Shown here: in pieces, positions 22,199 through 34,000 of the stretch
Layout of the letters: each line of letters opens with the position of its first letter
How positions within the stretch are numbered: position 1 is the first letter of the stretch
Assembly: GCA_963281155.1 (NCBI GenBank)
Contig: CAUJLY010000006.1
Coordinates: 4,526,001 to 4,590,000, forward strand
DNA: 64,000 bases
Direction of reading: 5' to 3'
Source of the DNA: Rhabditophanes sp. KR3021
Taxonomy: Eukaryota > Nematoda > Chromadorea > Rhabditida > Alloionematidae
Made by a program: the position numbers and the translations under genes
Notes under the pieces: generated by a model
Told to the model about the DNA's origin: nothing
Seen by the model: only the letters and a program-made list of their open reading frames with translations
Databases searched by the model: none

Positions 22199-22400
22199 TT
22201 AACCCGTTTTCTGGGATTGAAATAGCCAGTATACAGCTAAGACGAATTGAGAGCAATGCTGACAAACGGCATCCAGAACAGTCAACGTCCATTTGGATAT
22301 TCGCTGACGTTTATCAAAGCCACGAGCCCTGTCATATAGTGCTATTAGACATACACAACTCTCTTTCCAGTTTACCCTAAAAGAATATAACAGCGCCATG
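22199..22400. other. GC-richer conserved-looking block, exon or structured RNA
   Basis: About 200 bp with higher GC than its surroundings. The minus strand has an acceptor TATTCTTTTAG and an open frame (CLIALYDRARGFDKRQRISK). The plus strand has an open frame (LRRIESNADKRHPEQSTSIW). It also contains potential stems: GCTGACAAACG with CGTTTATCAAAGC, and AACGTC with GACGTT. I cannot decide between a plus-strand syd-1 exon, a minus-strand exon or a non-coding RNA. Confidence 0.3.
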
Positions 22401-23388
22401 TACAGATATATAGTAGCGTATATTTATATATATATACCATGGTAGACGCATGACAAGAGCTTTTACAATGGAGTACATGTAGACTATATACGAAAAATGC
22501 CGTAGTAGCCAAAAAGACTATTTCTACTAATCATTTATTTCTTCACATCCATTCATACATTTTTTGCTTGTTACTTTTTAAAGTAGTAAATTACTAGTCT
22601 TGTCTTTAGAAAAGGACATAATCACTCAAACGTCGACATTATATTCACGCTTTCATTTATATCAATTCACACATTATCTCTTTGCCAACAAATTTATATT
22701 AATACCAATCCAAGGAAAAATTACTCTTAAATATCTAAACTTATTTATAAATGAATAACTTATTGCCGTTAAATCATGAATATGTTTCGTCTTAAAAGAC
22801 CATTTTGTTATCTTGTAGCAGTTGGTCCAATACATACACTTTATATGTATTACTTATCTCATTATGTCACATATGTTCCCATACATATTTTGATTTGCTT
22901 TTCAACACTCTAAATTAATTTTAATAATATTTAAAATGCTATTCCTAATATTGCAAGATATAATTAATTGAGATAATTATTTCGTCTTGTATGTTTCTAA
23001 TAACGCCACCAAACATTTACTCTAATAAAAGGAATCAATTTTAGATAAATAATATTTTCTACAATATTTATGCTTTTAAGTTTAATTTTGCACCCTCTCC
23101 CATAAAGTATTGTGTTTTGTGGTACTCTATTGTGCATATTAGGTTATCGTGTTATCTTATATTATCTTTAATTAATTATTAACGTTATTACTTTCGATTT
23201 TGGTATCAAATTTTTAAATGTCAATGTTAATATTAAATTTGCCTTTTATTCCAATGTACTTTTGATATGGTATATCTTATTTAGTTTTGTTACTTAAACA
23301 TTTTTCTAGAACCTAGGGGATTACGCGCAAAAAATCCTTTTACTAAAATTGCGCTGCTATTATATATCCTTTTTGTCTTTCCATGCAG

Positions 23389-26300
23389 AAGTGGACTGGT
23401 GATCTAAAAAAGCCTTATGAAGGCTATACGAAAAAGGATGAGGCGCCTGTGGCGAACCGTGAGTGTTTTTACTTTGACACACTTAATTTGTTTAATTGTT
23501 TCTTTAGCACGACATACTAATCTACCAGAGGATGTTTTTCAAAGAATTCGTCAAGTTGATCAGCAACAATCAACTTTAACGTCGCAAGGAGTAATTGGGT
23601 TTTCAGCAAGAATATTAGATAGGTCTGAGTATCGGCTTAAACAGGCTTCTGACGATGTAGTTATCGTACAGCTGGTTGAAATTATCAAAAAACCAGGTCA
23701 AACTTTAGGACTTTATTTAAGAGAAGGAAATGGGAGTGATAGACCGACGGGAGTGTTTGCCTCTAGATTCGGGGAACAATCTGAACTTGAAAGATATGGA
23801 GATATAATAAGGCCTGGCGATGAGATAATGACTGTAAATAATGTTGATGTTTCACAAATGAGTATTGACGATGTCGTCTTGATACTTTCAATACCCCGCC
23901 GTTTATTATTACGAATTAGATTTCTAAAAAATAGGAGGAATGAATTCCGTCACACACGAATGGCATCTTCTGATAAACCAGTTGTTGTTTTCCAGAAATT
24001 AGAGGAACAAAAAGAAAGTGCAAATTCATCTCAAACATTATTAAATAAGCCTTTAAATACTGCTAATACTTGGTTAGGAAAACAAGCAAAGCAAGTTGGG
24101 AGGCAAAAACGAGCAGATGCATCAATTAGCTCAAAAAAATATGTACAATGATCCTGGAAGTTATAATTCAGATATCTCATCATCTTCTTCAACCCTTCTC
24201 CACCAAAATCCCAACATTCCTTCAAAAAGTAGTGAAAAAATGAAATTATCATTTGCACCTAATTTAACAACAAGTACGCCTCATGGAACTTTGTCTAGAC
24301 ACCAAGACTTTAAATCTGGCGGTAGTATTATGAAACCAAAAATAAGTGACCAATTAGATAGTGTTGCTGAAACAGCTCGTGTTCCACCACCTCGTCTATT
24401 AAAACAAGTATGTTTTAAGTTATATGTTAGCCATTATTTGTTATTTTAGAACTCTTTCACAAGTGCCCCAACTAAGGATGTGTCTGGATTGAAAAATTAT
24501 GGAGTAATCGGACAAAGTAACTATAAAGATGATAAAAATGAAACATATAATTACGGTTTGACACCCAACATGCGCGCCATGACATTAGGCCGTGTAGGAA
24601 ATGAAAACGTGTCTGGTAGTAGTTTACTCAAAAAGTCCTTACCAATAAACATCAGATCGGCAGGTGCGCCAAGTACATCAAATGTCGGACAATATAACTT
24701 TGCAAACCAATTCTCAAATGGCTTTAACTATGAAACAAGTGAAGTTAACCAACGAAGTATGCCACCCTACAAGAGTAATTCATTGCCTCGACGTCGATTT
24801 CAATTAACAACTGACAAATCAAATGACGCATCTTATCTGAACTGGACAACGAAATGCTATGTTACGAAACGTTAAATGGAGAAATGATGTAGTGGGAGGT
24901 TTGTCATATGAAAGTAGAATCAACGAACTCGAGGATTTTAATAATAGAGAAAATAGGAGACTCAATGGTGCAAGTAATATAAATATACATGAATATACTG
25001 ATAATTCGAATTTTACTATTAGAAATTCAATGTCGCAAGGAACGGGATCTCGTTCTTTAGGAGAAAATTACGCAAATACCGAGGGTTATGGGCAATTGAG
25101 TAGTGGAGGTACAACGTCCCGTACCATTAATGATATCTTTTCTGCAAGAGAATATCGAAATTGGGCTGGTGGTTCCCTAGTAGATGCTCCAACGTACAAA
25201 CAAAATAATTATGAAAGTGCCTCCAAGTATTCGGAAGGATCCAAATCTGCAAGAGGTTTTTATCCGACTCAATCAACAGCTACTGGACATCAATCTCGAT
25301 GGTCGGGTTATGACAATCAGAAGTATGGTTCTGTGCTTAGATCTAATTCACTACCGGCGAAATCATTTTTAGCGCAGATAAGCTCAGATGGAGGTCAGTC
25401 GCGATTTAGTGATAATATTCCTCTGTCCACTTTATCTGCAAGAACACCTCAAGATGCAGCTCGCTTTAATTTGCTTTCCCAAAATGGTTTGCTTAAAAAC
25501 TCTATTGAAAGTGAAAGTGTATTAGATCGTTTACATATCAGCCCTATTATGAACAGAAAAGTAGCTTTAAAAGCAGCTGGTCCAGGTTTTGACATTGACA
25601 ATGCCCCACCAATCAACTCCCTAACAGGCATACTCCAAATATTTATCTCTGAGGGGCGTAATTTAAAAGTACCCGAAGAATTGCACACTAGACAAATGTA
25701 TGTTGTTTTAGAAATTAATGAAATCCATCGTGCTCGGACAGGTGTATCTACACACGAACAAAGATACAGATGGAAAGAAGGTTTTGAGATTGATGTATTT
25801 AATGTTAAAATTGCACAATTTTATGTCTATTCATGGCATCCGCAGACGCGGCATAAGTTGTGTTATAAAGGGACACTGAAATTATTAGAAGCTTTTATGA
25901 TTGACCAATTAAACGGAAGTAGACCTATAGCCTTAAATTTAGAACCACGAGGTCAGTTGATGGTTAGAATTGGATATAAAGATATTAATTCCATCTTTAG
26001 GAGACTTCCAAATCCTAATTATGAGTCTTCTTTTGGAATACCACTATCACAGCTGGTCAGTAAACACAACTCAAAGACACCCCTTTTATTGGGAAGATTA
26101 ATTCAAGAAATTGAAGCTAGAGGAGTCGACGCACCTGGCCTTTATATTCTTTGTGGATCGATGGATAAGAAGCGTATTTTAAGAATTGAAATGGAACGTT
26201 GTATGATTAATAAAGTAAATTGTGACATAAGCCTTACCAATGTTGCAGATATCAATGTTTTAACATGCCTTGCAAAAGATTTTCTTCGTGAATTACCAGA

Positions 26301-26757
26301 GCCTTTAATTTCGAGTAACGTCTACAGTATGTTAACAGATGCAGAAAGTGTATTTTTGCCATCCGATGTAGAGGGAAATCAAAAATTAGTATTGAAAATT
26401 ATTGACTGCTTGCCAACTGCTCAAAAAAATACATTGATTTTAGTATTAGATCACATTAAATTGGTTTTAAATTGTGGAACACATGATATTCTGACACAAA
26501 ACCGTCTAATTGAAATTTTTGCACCTTTAATATTTTGTGCCTCTACTTTATTTTCAATGGGACCTATCGATATAACACAAGCATGTTCAGCTTTTAGACT
26601 TCTAGTTAATATTTGGCCTCCACGAATGTGTAAGTAAAATAATTCCCAATTTATAATATTTACAGTTTTAGATAAAAATGGACCCTTTGCAAACGAAAAT
26701 TTGAATCAACATTCATTGATACCTATCTCAGATCCTGTATCAGAATCTCAATGTTGA
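23389..26757 (+). CDS. syd-1: SYD-1-like PDZ-C2-RhoGAP protein (5' incomplete, two frame breaks)
   Basis: Exons seen: 23389-23458, 23508-24407, 24450-26629, 26666-26757; the first begins after an acceptor, so an upstream exon is missing. Domains in order are PDZ ([20 protein letters not shown] ... [21 protein letters not shown]), a long Ser/Asn-rich linker, C2 ([20 protein letters not shown] ... [20 protein letters not shown]) and RhoGAP (FGIPLSQLV ... [18 protein letters not shown] ... [12 protein letters not shown]). This order is that of SYD-1, a presynaptic active-zone assembly protein acting upstream of SYD-2. The Arg-finger position reads GLYILCG, without Arg, consistent with the catalytically inactive GAP described for nematode SYD-1. 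The frame changes by one base twice: in the A-rich stretch 24105-24140 and between 24838 and 24876; neither fits an intron. Correcting both makes the seen exons 1,080 codons. Confidence 0.88.
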
Positions 26758-27082
26758 ATTACTTTTGCTTAGCTTCCTTTTACATAATTTTAAATAATAG
26801 CAGATGCAATTTCTGTAAACATTCACTTTATATTTATTTGTTAAATGCAAATTTACGAGAAAACAGTGCGTAAACATTGTAGATAATTGACTAATAAATA
26901 TTAATTCTATTACACGTCTTTGAATATTTAATAAGAATTAGCTGGTATAACAGCTTTATTTTTAAAACAAATTATTGGTATGAATTTCGATCACAATTGG
27001 ACTCATGCTGATGAAGAATCAAATTGGATACTCCTTCCGTTGGCATGATCTAATCATATCTAGCAGTTAATTTAGATGTTAG
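26758..27082. other. intergenic between convergent genes
   Basis: 3' flanks of syd-1 and the coiled-coil gene; no further feature seen. Confidence 0.3.
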
Positions 27083-27433
27083 TTATTTTTTGGACGATCC
27101 AGATGAGCCTTGACCATTACGTGGATTTTGCAATCTACAATTTTTGTAATATTGCCGTGCGATTTCTTTATCTCTTTCAGCTATTTCTCTGCGAACTCGT
27201 TCAAGCACAGTCTCCTCTTCTCTACCACGTGATTCTTCACTTCTACGCGATTCTTCAATCTTTGTTCGAGCTTTACGAGCGTGTTGTCTTATTCTTTCAT
27301 TAGCCAAGTCCTCCGTGCGTTCTCTTTCTTGTTCTTTTCTTCTTTCTTCTTCGCGCTTCCAATTCATTTCACTCTCCCGTTGTATCTCGTCGAGAAGTCG
27401 TTGAATTTCTTGTTTTCTTTGAGAATAATTCAT
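27083..27433 (-). CDS. small charged coiled-coil protein
   Basis: Single exon, 116 residues from the ATG at 27433 (the open frame extends two codons further up without another ATG). The sequence is almost wholly Glu/Arg/Lys/Gln in a continuous helical pattern (QRKQEIQRLLDEIQRESEMN, RREIAERDKEIARQYYKNCR), ending in a Gly/Ser/Lys tail. No signal peptide or membrane segment. I recognise no family; low-complexity charged composition makes remote similarity unreliable. It converges on syd-1. Confidence 0.6.
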   Translation of the reverse strand: MNYSQRKQEIQRLLDEIQRESEMNWKREEERRKEQERERTEDLANERIRQHARKARTKIEESRRSEESRGREEETVLERVRREIAERDKEIARQYYKNCRLQNPRNGQGSSGSSKK

Positions 27434-27850
27434 TGACAATAGTAAATAAATAAAGTATTTTCTTGATATTTTTCAACTTCTTATACAATGTTTTTTCCAG
27501 ACAAATTTATTCATTAAAGAATGATATTTAGTAACACAAATAAGTTAATCATAATTGAACTTAAATTGATATTAGAGTCTTCTTTAATTTTATTAAGTGT
27601 TATTTAAATTTTAAGTCAATGCTTTGATCTTAATTGATTTTATAATTCTTTAAAAGCATTTTGAAATTGATAATCTTTTTATTAGTAAAGATGTATCATC
27701 TTTCAAAGATACCTCTTTTCAGGGCTAACTTTAGGAAAAAAACATGATGACCAAACAACAACACATCACCAACCTAACTGAGCATTCTATCCAAAACGTT
27801 TTAACCATCTTTGTTTTATTGAATAAATTGACATATTTTATCACTGTTGA

Positions 27851-28204
27851 AAGAAGGCAACAGCGGGCTACAGAGTTTACTATTCAGTTGGGTATGTTTC
27901 GTTAATAAAGACATTTAAGTACTTATTTAGAATTGAAAATACTGCTGATGGGGATGGAGAAGGGGTTTCACAAACAATCCAACCTGATGAGTCTGTAGAA
28001 ACTTCACAATAGTCTTGGTCTCATTCAGCTGTCGCAACTAAGCAAATTAACTGGAGATCACAAGGAATTGGTTCAGAAGATCCACAAGAAAGAACACAAT
28101 AGCTTTGCTTCCAATTATCAGAGTTGGTAGACGCTGTACAGAAGTGGGCAATTGCAAGACAAATTAATGTTTGTGGCAAGTACCAACCGATATTGAAAGT
28201 TTAA
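27851..28204 (+). pseudogene. decayed coding sequence with in-frame TAG codons
   Basis: One reading frame is maintained over two probable exons (27851-27891 and 27931-28204, joined across a 39 bp GT-AG intron) but has TAG at 28010-28012 and 28100-28102 before TAA at 28202. Translated parts include KKATAGYRVYYSVGIENTAD, QTIQPDESVETSQ, KQINWRSQGIGSEDPQERTQ and LVDAVQKWAIARQINVCGKY. No start codon is evident upstream. Both TAG codons are preceded by CAA. The simplest reading is a recently inactivated gene; I do not recognise its family. Stop-codon readthrough is the alternative. Confidence 0.4.
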
Positions 28205-28896
28205 TTGTTTCTGAATAGGTATCCACAAATATTAATACTTTTCTCAACTATTTTAAAAGAAAATTGAAGAAAGGAATACAACATTATTGTATGGTTTTAT
28301 CAAGAAAAAGACTCAACCAACGGAGTATATTCCATTCATTTAAGTTAATTTATTTTCTAAGGAAAATGATTAATCTAATGACATTTATTCTTCCCTAAGA
28401 AACATCCGGATTTCTTCTTTTCAGTCCAACAAATATTGATATTTTTAATGTTGGACGTATCGGAAAACCATTAGATATGATGAACTCGTTTAATTCTATT
28501 ATTTACAGTTGTTGTTAATTTTTTTTATATTTTTTGAAATATATAGCTTAATAAAATACATTGCTATAATTACAACTTCTGTTTATAACTTCTTATATTT
28601 GGCTTTACTACATTTAATATTCACACTAAGACATTACGAATATTTTACAATGATATAACTGCTATTGCTTATAATTTTTGCCTTCTTTAATATGCCGAAG
28701 CAACTTGTATAGATGTGATTGTATCTATACTTATTGAGAAAGAGCCATAGAAGTAGTGTGGCAACACAATTTTAACGCAAGTTTTGTCCAACATTGTTTT
28801 ATTTTTGTGTGTGTCATTTCAGTCAATATATTTTTTGTATATTTTGTTTCAATAAAAAATCTATAGCCCACTAAGCAATTTTCCAAATAGTGCCTA
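28205..28896. other. 0.7 kb AT-rich flank of the channel gene
   Basis: No gene seen. TTCCAAATAG ends at 28890, six bases before the channel ATG, as a possible trans-splice acceptor. Confidence 0.3.
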
Positions 28897-30332
28897 ATGA
28901 AAGCATTATATTACACAATTTCCTTATATTTGATAAGTAATGTTCATATCAACTGTGGATATGTTTCAAGATATGGAATTCAATACAGAGAAAAGTAGCT
29001 TTACTTTTACTTAATTAAAAATAACATAATATTTTAGCAATCTAGAGGATATTCTCGCAGACTATGGATTACCGTTTGAGAAAAAGTCCGATGAATTATT
29101 TAGAGATGAGGGATACAAAAATGACAAACAAAAAGTTAGAACAAAAAGGGGAATTATTTCAAATTCAACAACGATTCCCGGATGTAATGATGACGCAGTG
29201 ATATTAGGATGGTTATTGGATGACTATGATTTCCTTAAAATACCTGGAAATGGAACAGTGAAAGTGGAAGTTGAAATTTGGTTACAAGAAGTATCTAAAA
29301 TTATTGAAATTACTTCTGAATTCGAGCTTGATATTTATGTAACGGAAGTGTGGAACGATCCAACGTTAATTTATAATCACTTATCTCCATGCAAATCAAA
29401 TATGTCTGTAGATGGAGCAACAGTTTTAAAGAAGATATGGAATCCGAGAGGATGTTTTATTAATTCCAAGGATGCAAGTATCCACGAATCCCCAGTAAAA
29501 AACGTATTTCTTCAGATTTATGATAATGGGAATGTCTGGCATAACTACAGAATTAAATTAACTGGTCCCTGTACAAATGCTTTAAAAACATTCCCTATAG
29601 ATACGCAAAAATGTATGCTGTTTTATGAAAGCTTCAATCATAACTTTGCCGAAGTCGAAATGTCATGGACACAAACTCCGATAACTATTCTCAAGCCAGT
29701 ATTTTTGCCAGATTATGTCTTGATAAGCAACTCTACTACAACTATCAAAAGATTATATCCTCCTGGAGTTTGGAATGAATTGGTGGCAACTTTTACGTTC
29801 CAAAGATTGTATGGTTTTTATATTCTCCAAGTTTATGTACCAGCATATATAACCGTATTTATTTCGTGGATATCTTTTTATTTAGGTTCGGAAAATGTGG
29901 CTTCAAGAACTACAGTTGGTGTTAACAGTTTGTTAGCTTTAACATTCCAGTAAATTTAATAAGTTAATGTTATTTTGTTACAAACTCGTTTAGGTTTGGA
30001 TCAGTAATTTCTAACTTACCAAAAACAAGTGATGTCAAAGCAATTGATGTAATGATTTTAATTTGTATGGCATTTATATTTGCCAGCTTATTAGAATTGG
30101 CATTAATTGGGTTCTTAGCACGTGGAGCAAAGGAAAAACTAGTCGTACTTAATTGCGGTTGGATACATCCAAGATTAGGAACTTACTATGTAACAGCAAA
30201 GCAAATCGACAAATACAGTGCATACTTATTCATGTCATCTTTCGGTAAATTTAGATTATAACAACAAATAATAGTCTCAATTCATTTGCAGGTTGTTTCC
30301 AGTTGTGGTACTGGTTTCTGTTCTTAGGGTAA
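28897..30332 (+). CDS. Cys-loop ligand-gated ion channel subunit (LGC type)
   Basis: Four exons (28897-28994, 29038-29949, 29994-30244, 30292-30332) give 433 residues. A signal peptide ([20 protein letters not shown]) precedes the ligand-binding domain. The Cys-loop is [15 protein letters not shown] with 13 residues between cysteines. TM1 is [22 protein letters not shown]2 lies in [20 protein letters not shown]3 is [20 protein letters not shown] and TM4 is [12 protein letters not shown] at the very C-terminus. TM1-TM3 resemble nematode anion-channel-like LGC subunits (the group around LGC-41 to LGC-46). Before TM2 these usually read PAR; here the segment is VASRTT, so the selectivity filter is altered. 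The TM3-TM4 loop is short. The ligand cannot be told from sequence. The stop directly after TM4 is normal; a donor-like GGTAAT overlaps it, so a longer splice form is possible. Confidence 0.88.
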
Positions 30333-31017
30333 TGAAGCTGCATTCTTATGTTTAAATATTTTAAGCTCATTTTCTATTCTAATTCAATAGTCCGATCGGG
30401 TGTTTTCGCTCTATATTTTTAAATCTACATATTTTACTAAATCTATTTCTAATTCCCTTTGCTTGGAAGCTTTTGTTACTTTAAAGTAAATTAACCAACA
30501 CCTAATTATTTTGCTTATTTTTATCTATCTATTTTGTTTCTTTTTTGTATTATTTTAAGCAATCATTTGGTTTGTTTCGGTTTTTAAATTTTCTAATCAT
30601 TTATGTCAGGGGTCGTGTGTATTTTTATTTGTTTACAGAATATTTTAATCATCTGTATTTATTTTCAGAAAGTTGCGATAAATATGGATGAGACGAACCA
30701 TTTTCCAATTAAATACCTTCAATTTTGTTTGAACACTTTTAAAATAAATTAAAACTCGTATAAACATTTCTTAAATATATGGAATTAATTGAAACATAAA
30801 TTTTATACCAAAAATATTAAGTTATAAAATGACTTATTCAAATATTCTGATTAAATGAGCAAAAGTGACATGCGCAAAATAATTATATTTAAATTAATAA
30901 GATAGTATAAGTTTCATTAAAGAAGTTTTGTGTGTTGGATTAAATTAAATTCGACGTTATATGTAATTAAAAGCAAATTTCAAGCCCAAATTAGCAGTTA
31001 AGTCAGTTGCGTATTTA
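30333..31017. other. 0.7 kb intergenic between convergent genes
   Basis: T-rich 3' flank of the channel gene and 3' flank of unc-33. No gene seen. Confidence 0.3.
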
Positions 31018-34000
31018 TTACCAAAACTTGGAACTGACACCTCCTGGAGGATTCTTTATCTTTGTTCCAAGACGCGGATTTGGAGTAACTGGGTTGTTGA
31101 TTGTTGATTCAAATTGATTTCTTAATCCTGAGCCTAAAAATGCATTTGTGTTATTATACAATTAAATAAACAACTTCTTACCACTTCTTTGTTGGCCAAT
31201 GGATGTCGTCGAACTTTTTCTTGAATCTCCTGCCCCACTTCTGTCAACCTTTTCAACTCTACCTGACATTTTTTCTCTTTGAGTGATTAAAGAGAAAATG
31301 TGTGGACTATTTGGAGACAATGCCAAATACTGCTCGGATTTTGGAATTTTAGCTGCTGGTGGCTTATTGACTTGATAAACAATGTTTCCATTGCAGATAG
31401 TTGTTGTTGCTTGGCAATGAACATCCAATTGCTCAAAAGCATTGTAATCTGAAGCTGACATATGGCTTTTAACTGAGATTTGACGTTTGTATGTTGTATC
31501 AAGGATTGCCAAGTCTGCGTCAGCTCCAACGGCAATTCTACCCTTTCTTGGATAGAGATTGAAAGCTTTGGCAGCATTGCTAGAAGTTACAGCAACAAAT
31601 TTCATAGGATCCATCACTCCTGAACAAACTCCCTTCTCCCATAACACTGCCAATCTTTCCTCAACAGCAGGGATTCCAGCTGGCATCTTTGTAAAATCAG
31701 AAGCATTAGCTCTTGTAGCAGTATTTAATGCTTTATGTTCAGATACGCACATTGCCAATGGTGAGCTGGTTAAAATATTCAACAAAGCATTTGCATGTTG
31801 CTTTCCCTGTCTTAATGGAATTTGTGTTATGAAATTGGAAGCGACAGTAAAGTTTTTATCATAGTAAATATTTCCATCTTGTACCAATGCAATAACAGGC
31901 ACTTCCGGGGTCAAAAGACTTCCACTTATTCTTGATGAGGCCAATGCGTGACAAGCTTCATTAGAAGTTAATGATAATATTGAGACCGGGCAATTCGTTA
32001 AATTTGAGAATGTTCCCAAAGTCGTGACACGGTCAGCTTCCAACTAAAATAGTAAAATACTTAATTTCATGTCAAGTTTATGGTTCCAATGCAAATATTT
32101 TAACTCATTCAAGGCATTTTAATTTTTATAACCCCTATCTTCTTTTTACAACTTTTCAAAGAGAAAATCAAAAAGCACGCAACTTTGTTTTCATGTTGAA
32201 GTCATTTTACCCTAAAACTTTAGTTCTCATTACTATTTGATGAAGAAGCGATGATATCAATAAACAATAATATTTTGAATATTAAATATAAAGTTCATAT
32301 GCCACTTCAACTATAAAACTACTAAAGAGAGAGATGTTGACACGACTGAACTTGTAATAGTATCAATAAGTAACATAACACCTTATCTTACAACAAATAC
32401 TCACATTGCTTGAGAAGCTTATTACTTAGCAAAATTTTGGGTAAAAGTTGTAAAAGGATATGCTGATAGCAATGTTAATTTTATCCTTTCGTATAGTCTA
32501 ATTGAATATGGATAATCTAGATATTTGTTTTCTTTTAACTTACTTGAATAGGTCTTGTTTGAACATATCCCTCTGGGCCAGTTATTCCTAGATTGAGTAT
32601 TTTTCTTTCCAAGATTTTGATGACGCTCTTATTTTCTGGAGCGATTCTAATCATAACTCCAAGTTTTTTGCAATAATCCATTACGTCATATAAGCAATCA
32701 TCACTGCAAACAGCAATATTTAAGATGAAACTGTTAACCCCTTTTTCTTTAACAAGAACGTCCATTTCCTTTTGAACAGTTCCATTCCAAGCCAAAATCA
32801 TTACACTCAAAGCAGTATTACAAACACTCTTGGAATCCACTTTAACTTTAACTCTTTCAAAAGCTGCAATTAAAGATTCTCCTTCATTTCTTGGAATGAC
32901 AACATCAATTACAGTAGCTGTACCCCCAGCAATAGCAGCTTTTGAACCTGAATCGAAGTCATCGACTGACTGAGAATTTGAAAATTCAGTATGAACGTCT
33001 ATTCCTGCTGGAATGACATACTTATTTGATGCATCGATAACTTCAGCATCAGGTGTAACAGTTATGTTAATGCCAACTTGTTTGATAATATTATCTTGAA
33101 TTAAGATATCAGCAATAAAAATAGAGTCGTCGTTGACAATTTGCCCATTTTTTATGATGATACTTTTGCCGCCACCACCTCCGCTGCCAGAAGTAGTGGT
33201 ATTAACATCAGAATTTGCATTAACCATTGTGGATGACTAAAAGTAAAAGTAAAAATGATTATAGGACGGCAAAAAGTAACAAGATAAATAATTATATGGA
33301 ATCTCGAATACTCGCGAAAAAAGCAACACAAACTAGATTTAACGCCCTAACGTACCAAGTTATCCCCATTTAGTTGCCTATCTTCGTTAGTATCGTTTCC
33401 AGTAGTGGCCTCGTTACTACCTAAGCCAGGCAAATTTGATAAGTTGGAAGATTGGCAAGAATTATTGTCTGGGCCGTTTATTTGGTTTGTTAAGGCATCG
33501 TTTATAATATCGGTGGATGCCTTTTTGTCGTTGTCATGGTCAAGAACGGGTGCATTTGCGTCGTTTCGATTAGTGACAGCTGGCTCGTTCGCATCTTTAT
33601 TCATTGACTCGATGTCTTTATTCAAAGTTAGTTCTCTCTCAAAAAGGTCTGACCCATGATGTCTCATGGTCTCGACCTCATCTTTATCATTATCCCAATG
33701 ACTATCATCCCCTAAATTGTGTGGACATTTACCATTATTATCTTTTCGCTGGTAATTTGGAGTGTTCAAAGATTGCTCTTTCGAAACACTATCGGATGAC
33801 CCTCTTAGGGAACAACAAATTGCACATTCATCAACATTTCGGCCAGATGTTTTATCTGTAATTGCCAAATTAGCCATGTTCTCTTCATCCAACAATTCTT
33901 TAACTATTAAATCCTCATTATATATGTCTGCACCCGGAAGTCTAAAACCAAAGAATGAATGAATAGATGATAAAGTAAACTGATCAAAGTCTTTATGCCG

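Larger units (their letters stand above)
19273..23388. other. 4.1 kb gene-poor region upstream of syd-1
   Basis: Mostly AT-rich sequence. Three blocks stand out by base composition or openness: an open + frame at about 19834-20047 (68 codons, Asn/Lys-rich), an exon-like block on - at about 20186-20281, and a GC-richer block at about 22199-22400. The missing 5' exon or exons of syd-1 must lie here or beyond. Confidence 0.4.

Noticed and set aside
23389..24151. Reading the syd-1 first exon and intron as one continuous ORF
   Set aside because: A 49 bp GT-AG intron (23459-23507) separates KKDEAPVAN from [10 protein letters not shown]; the continuous frame is incidental.
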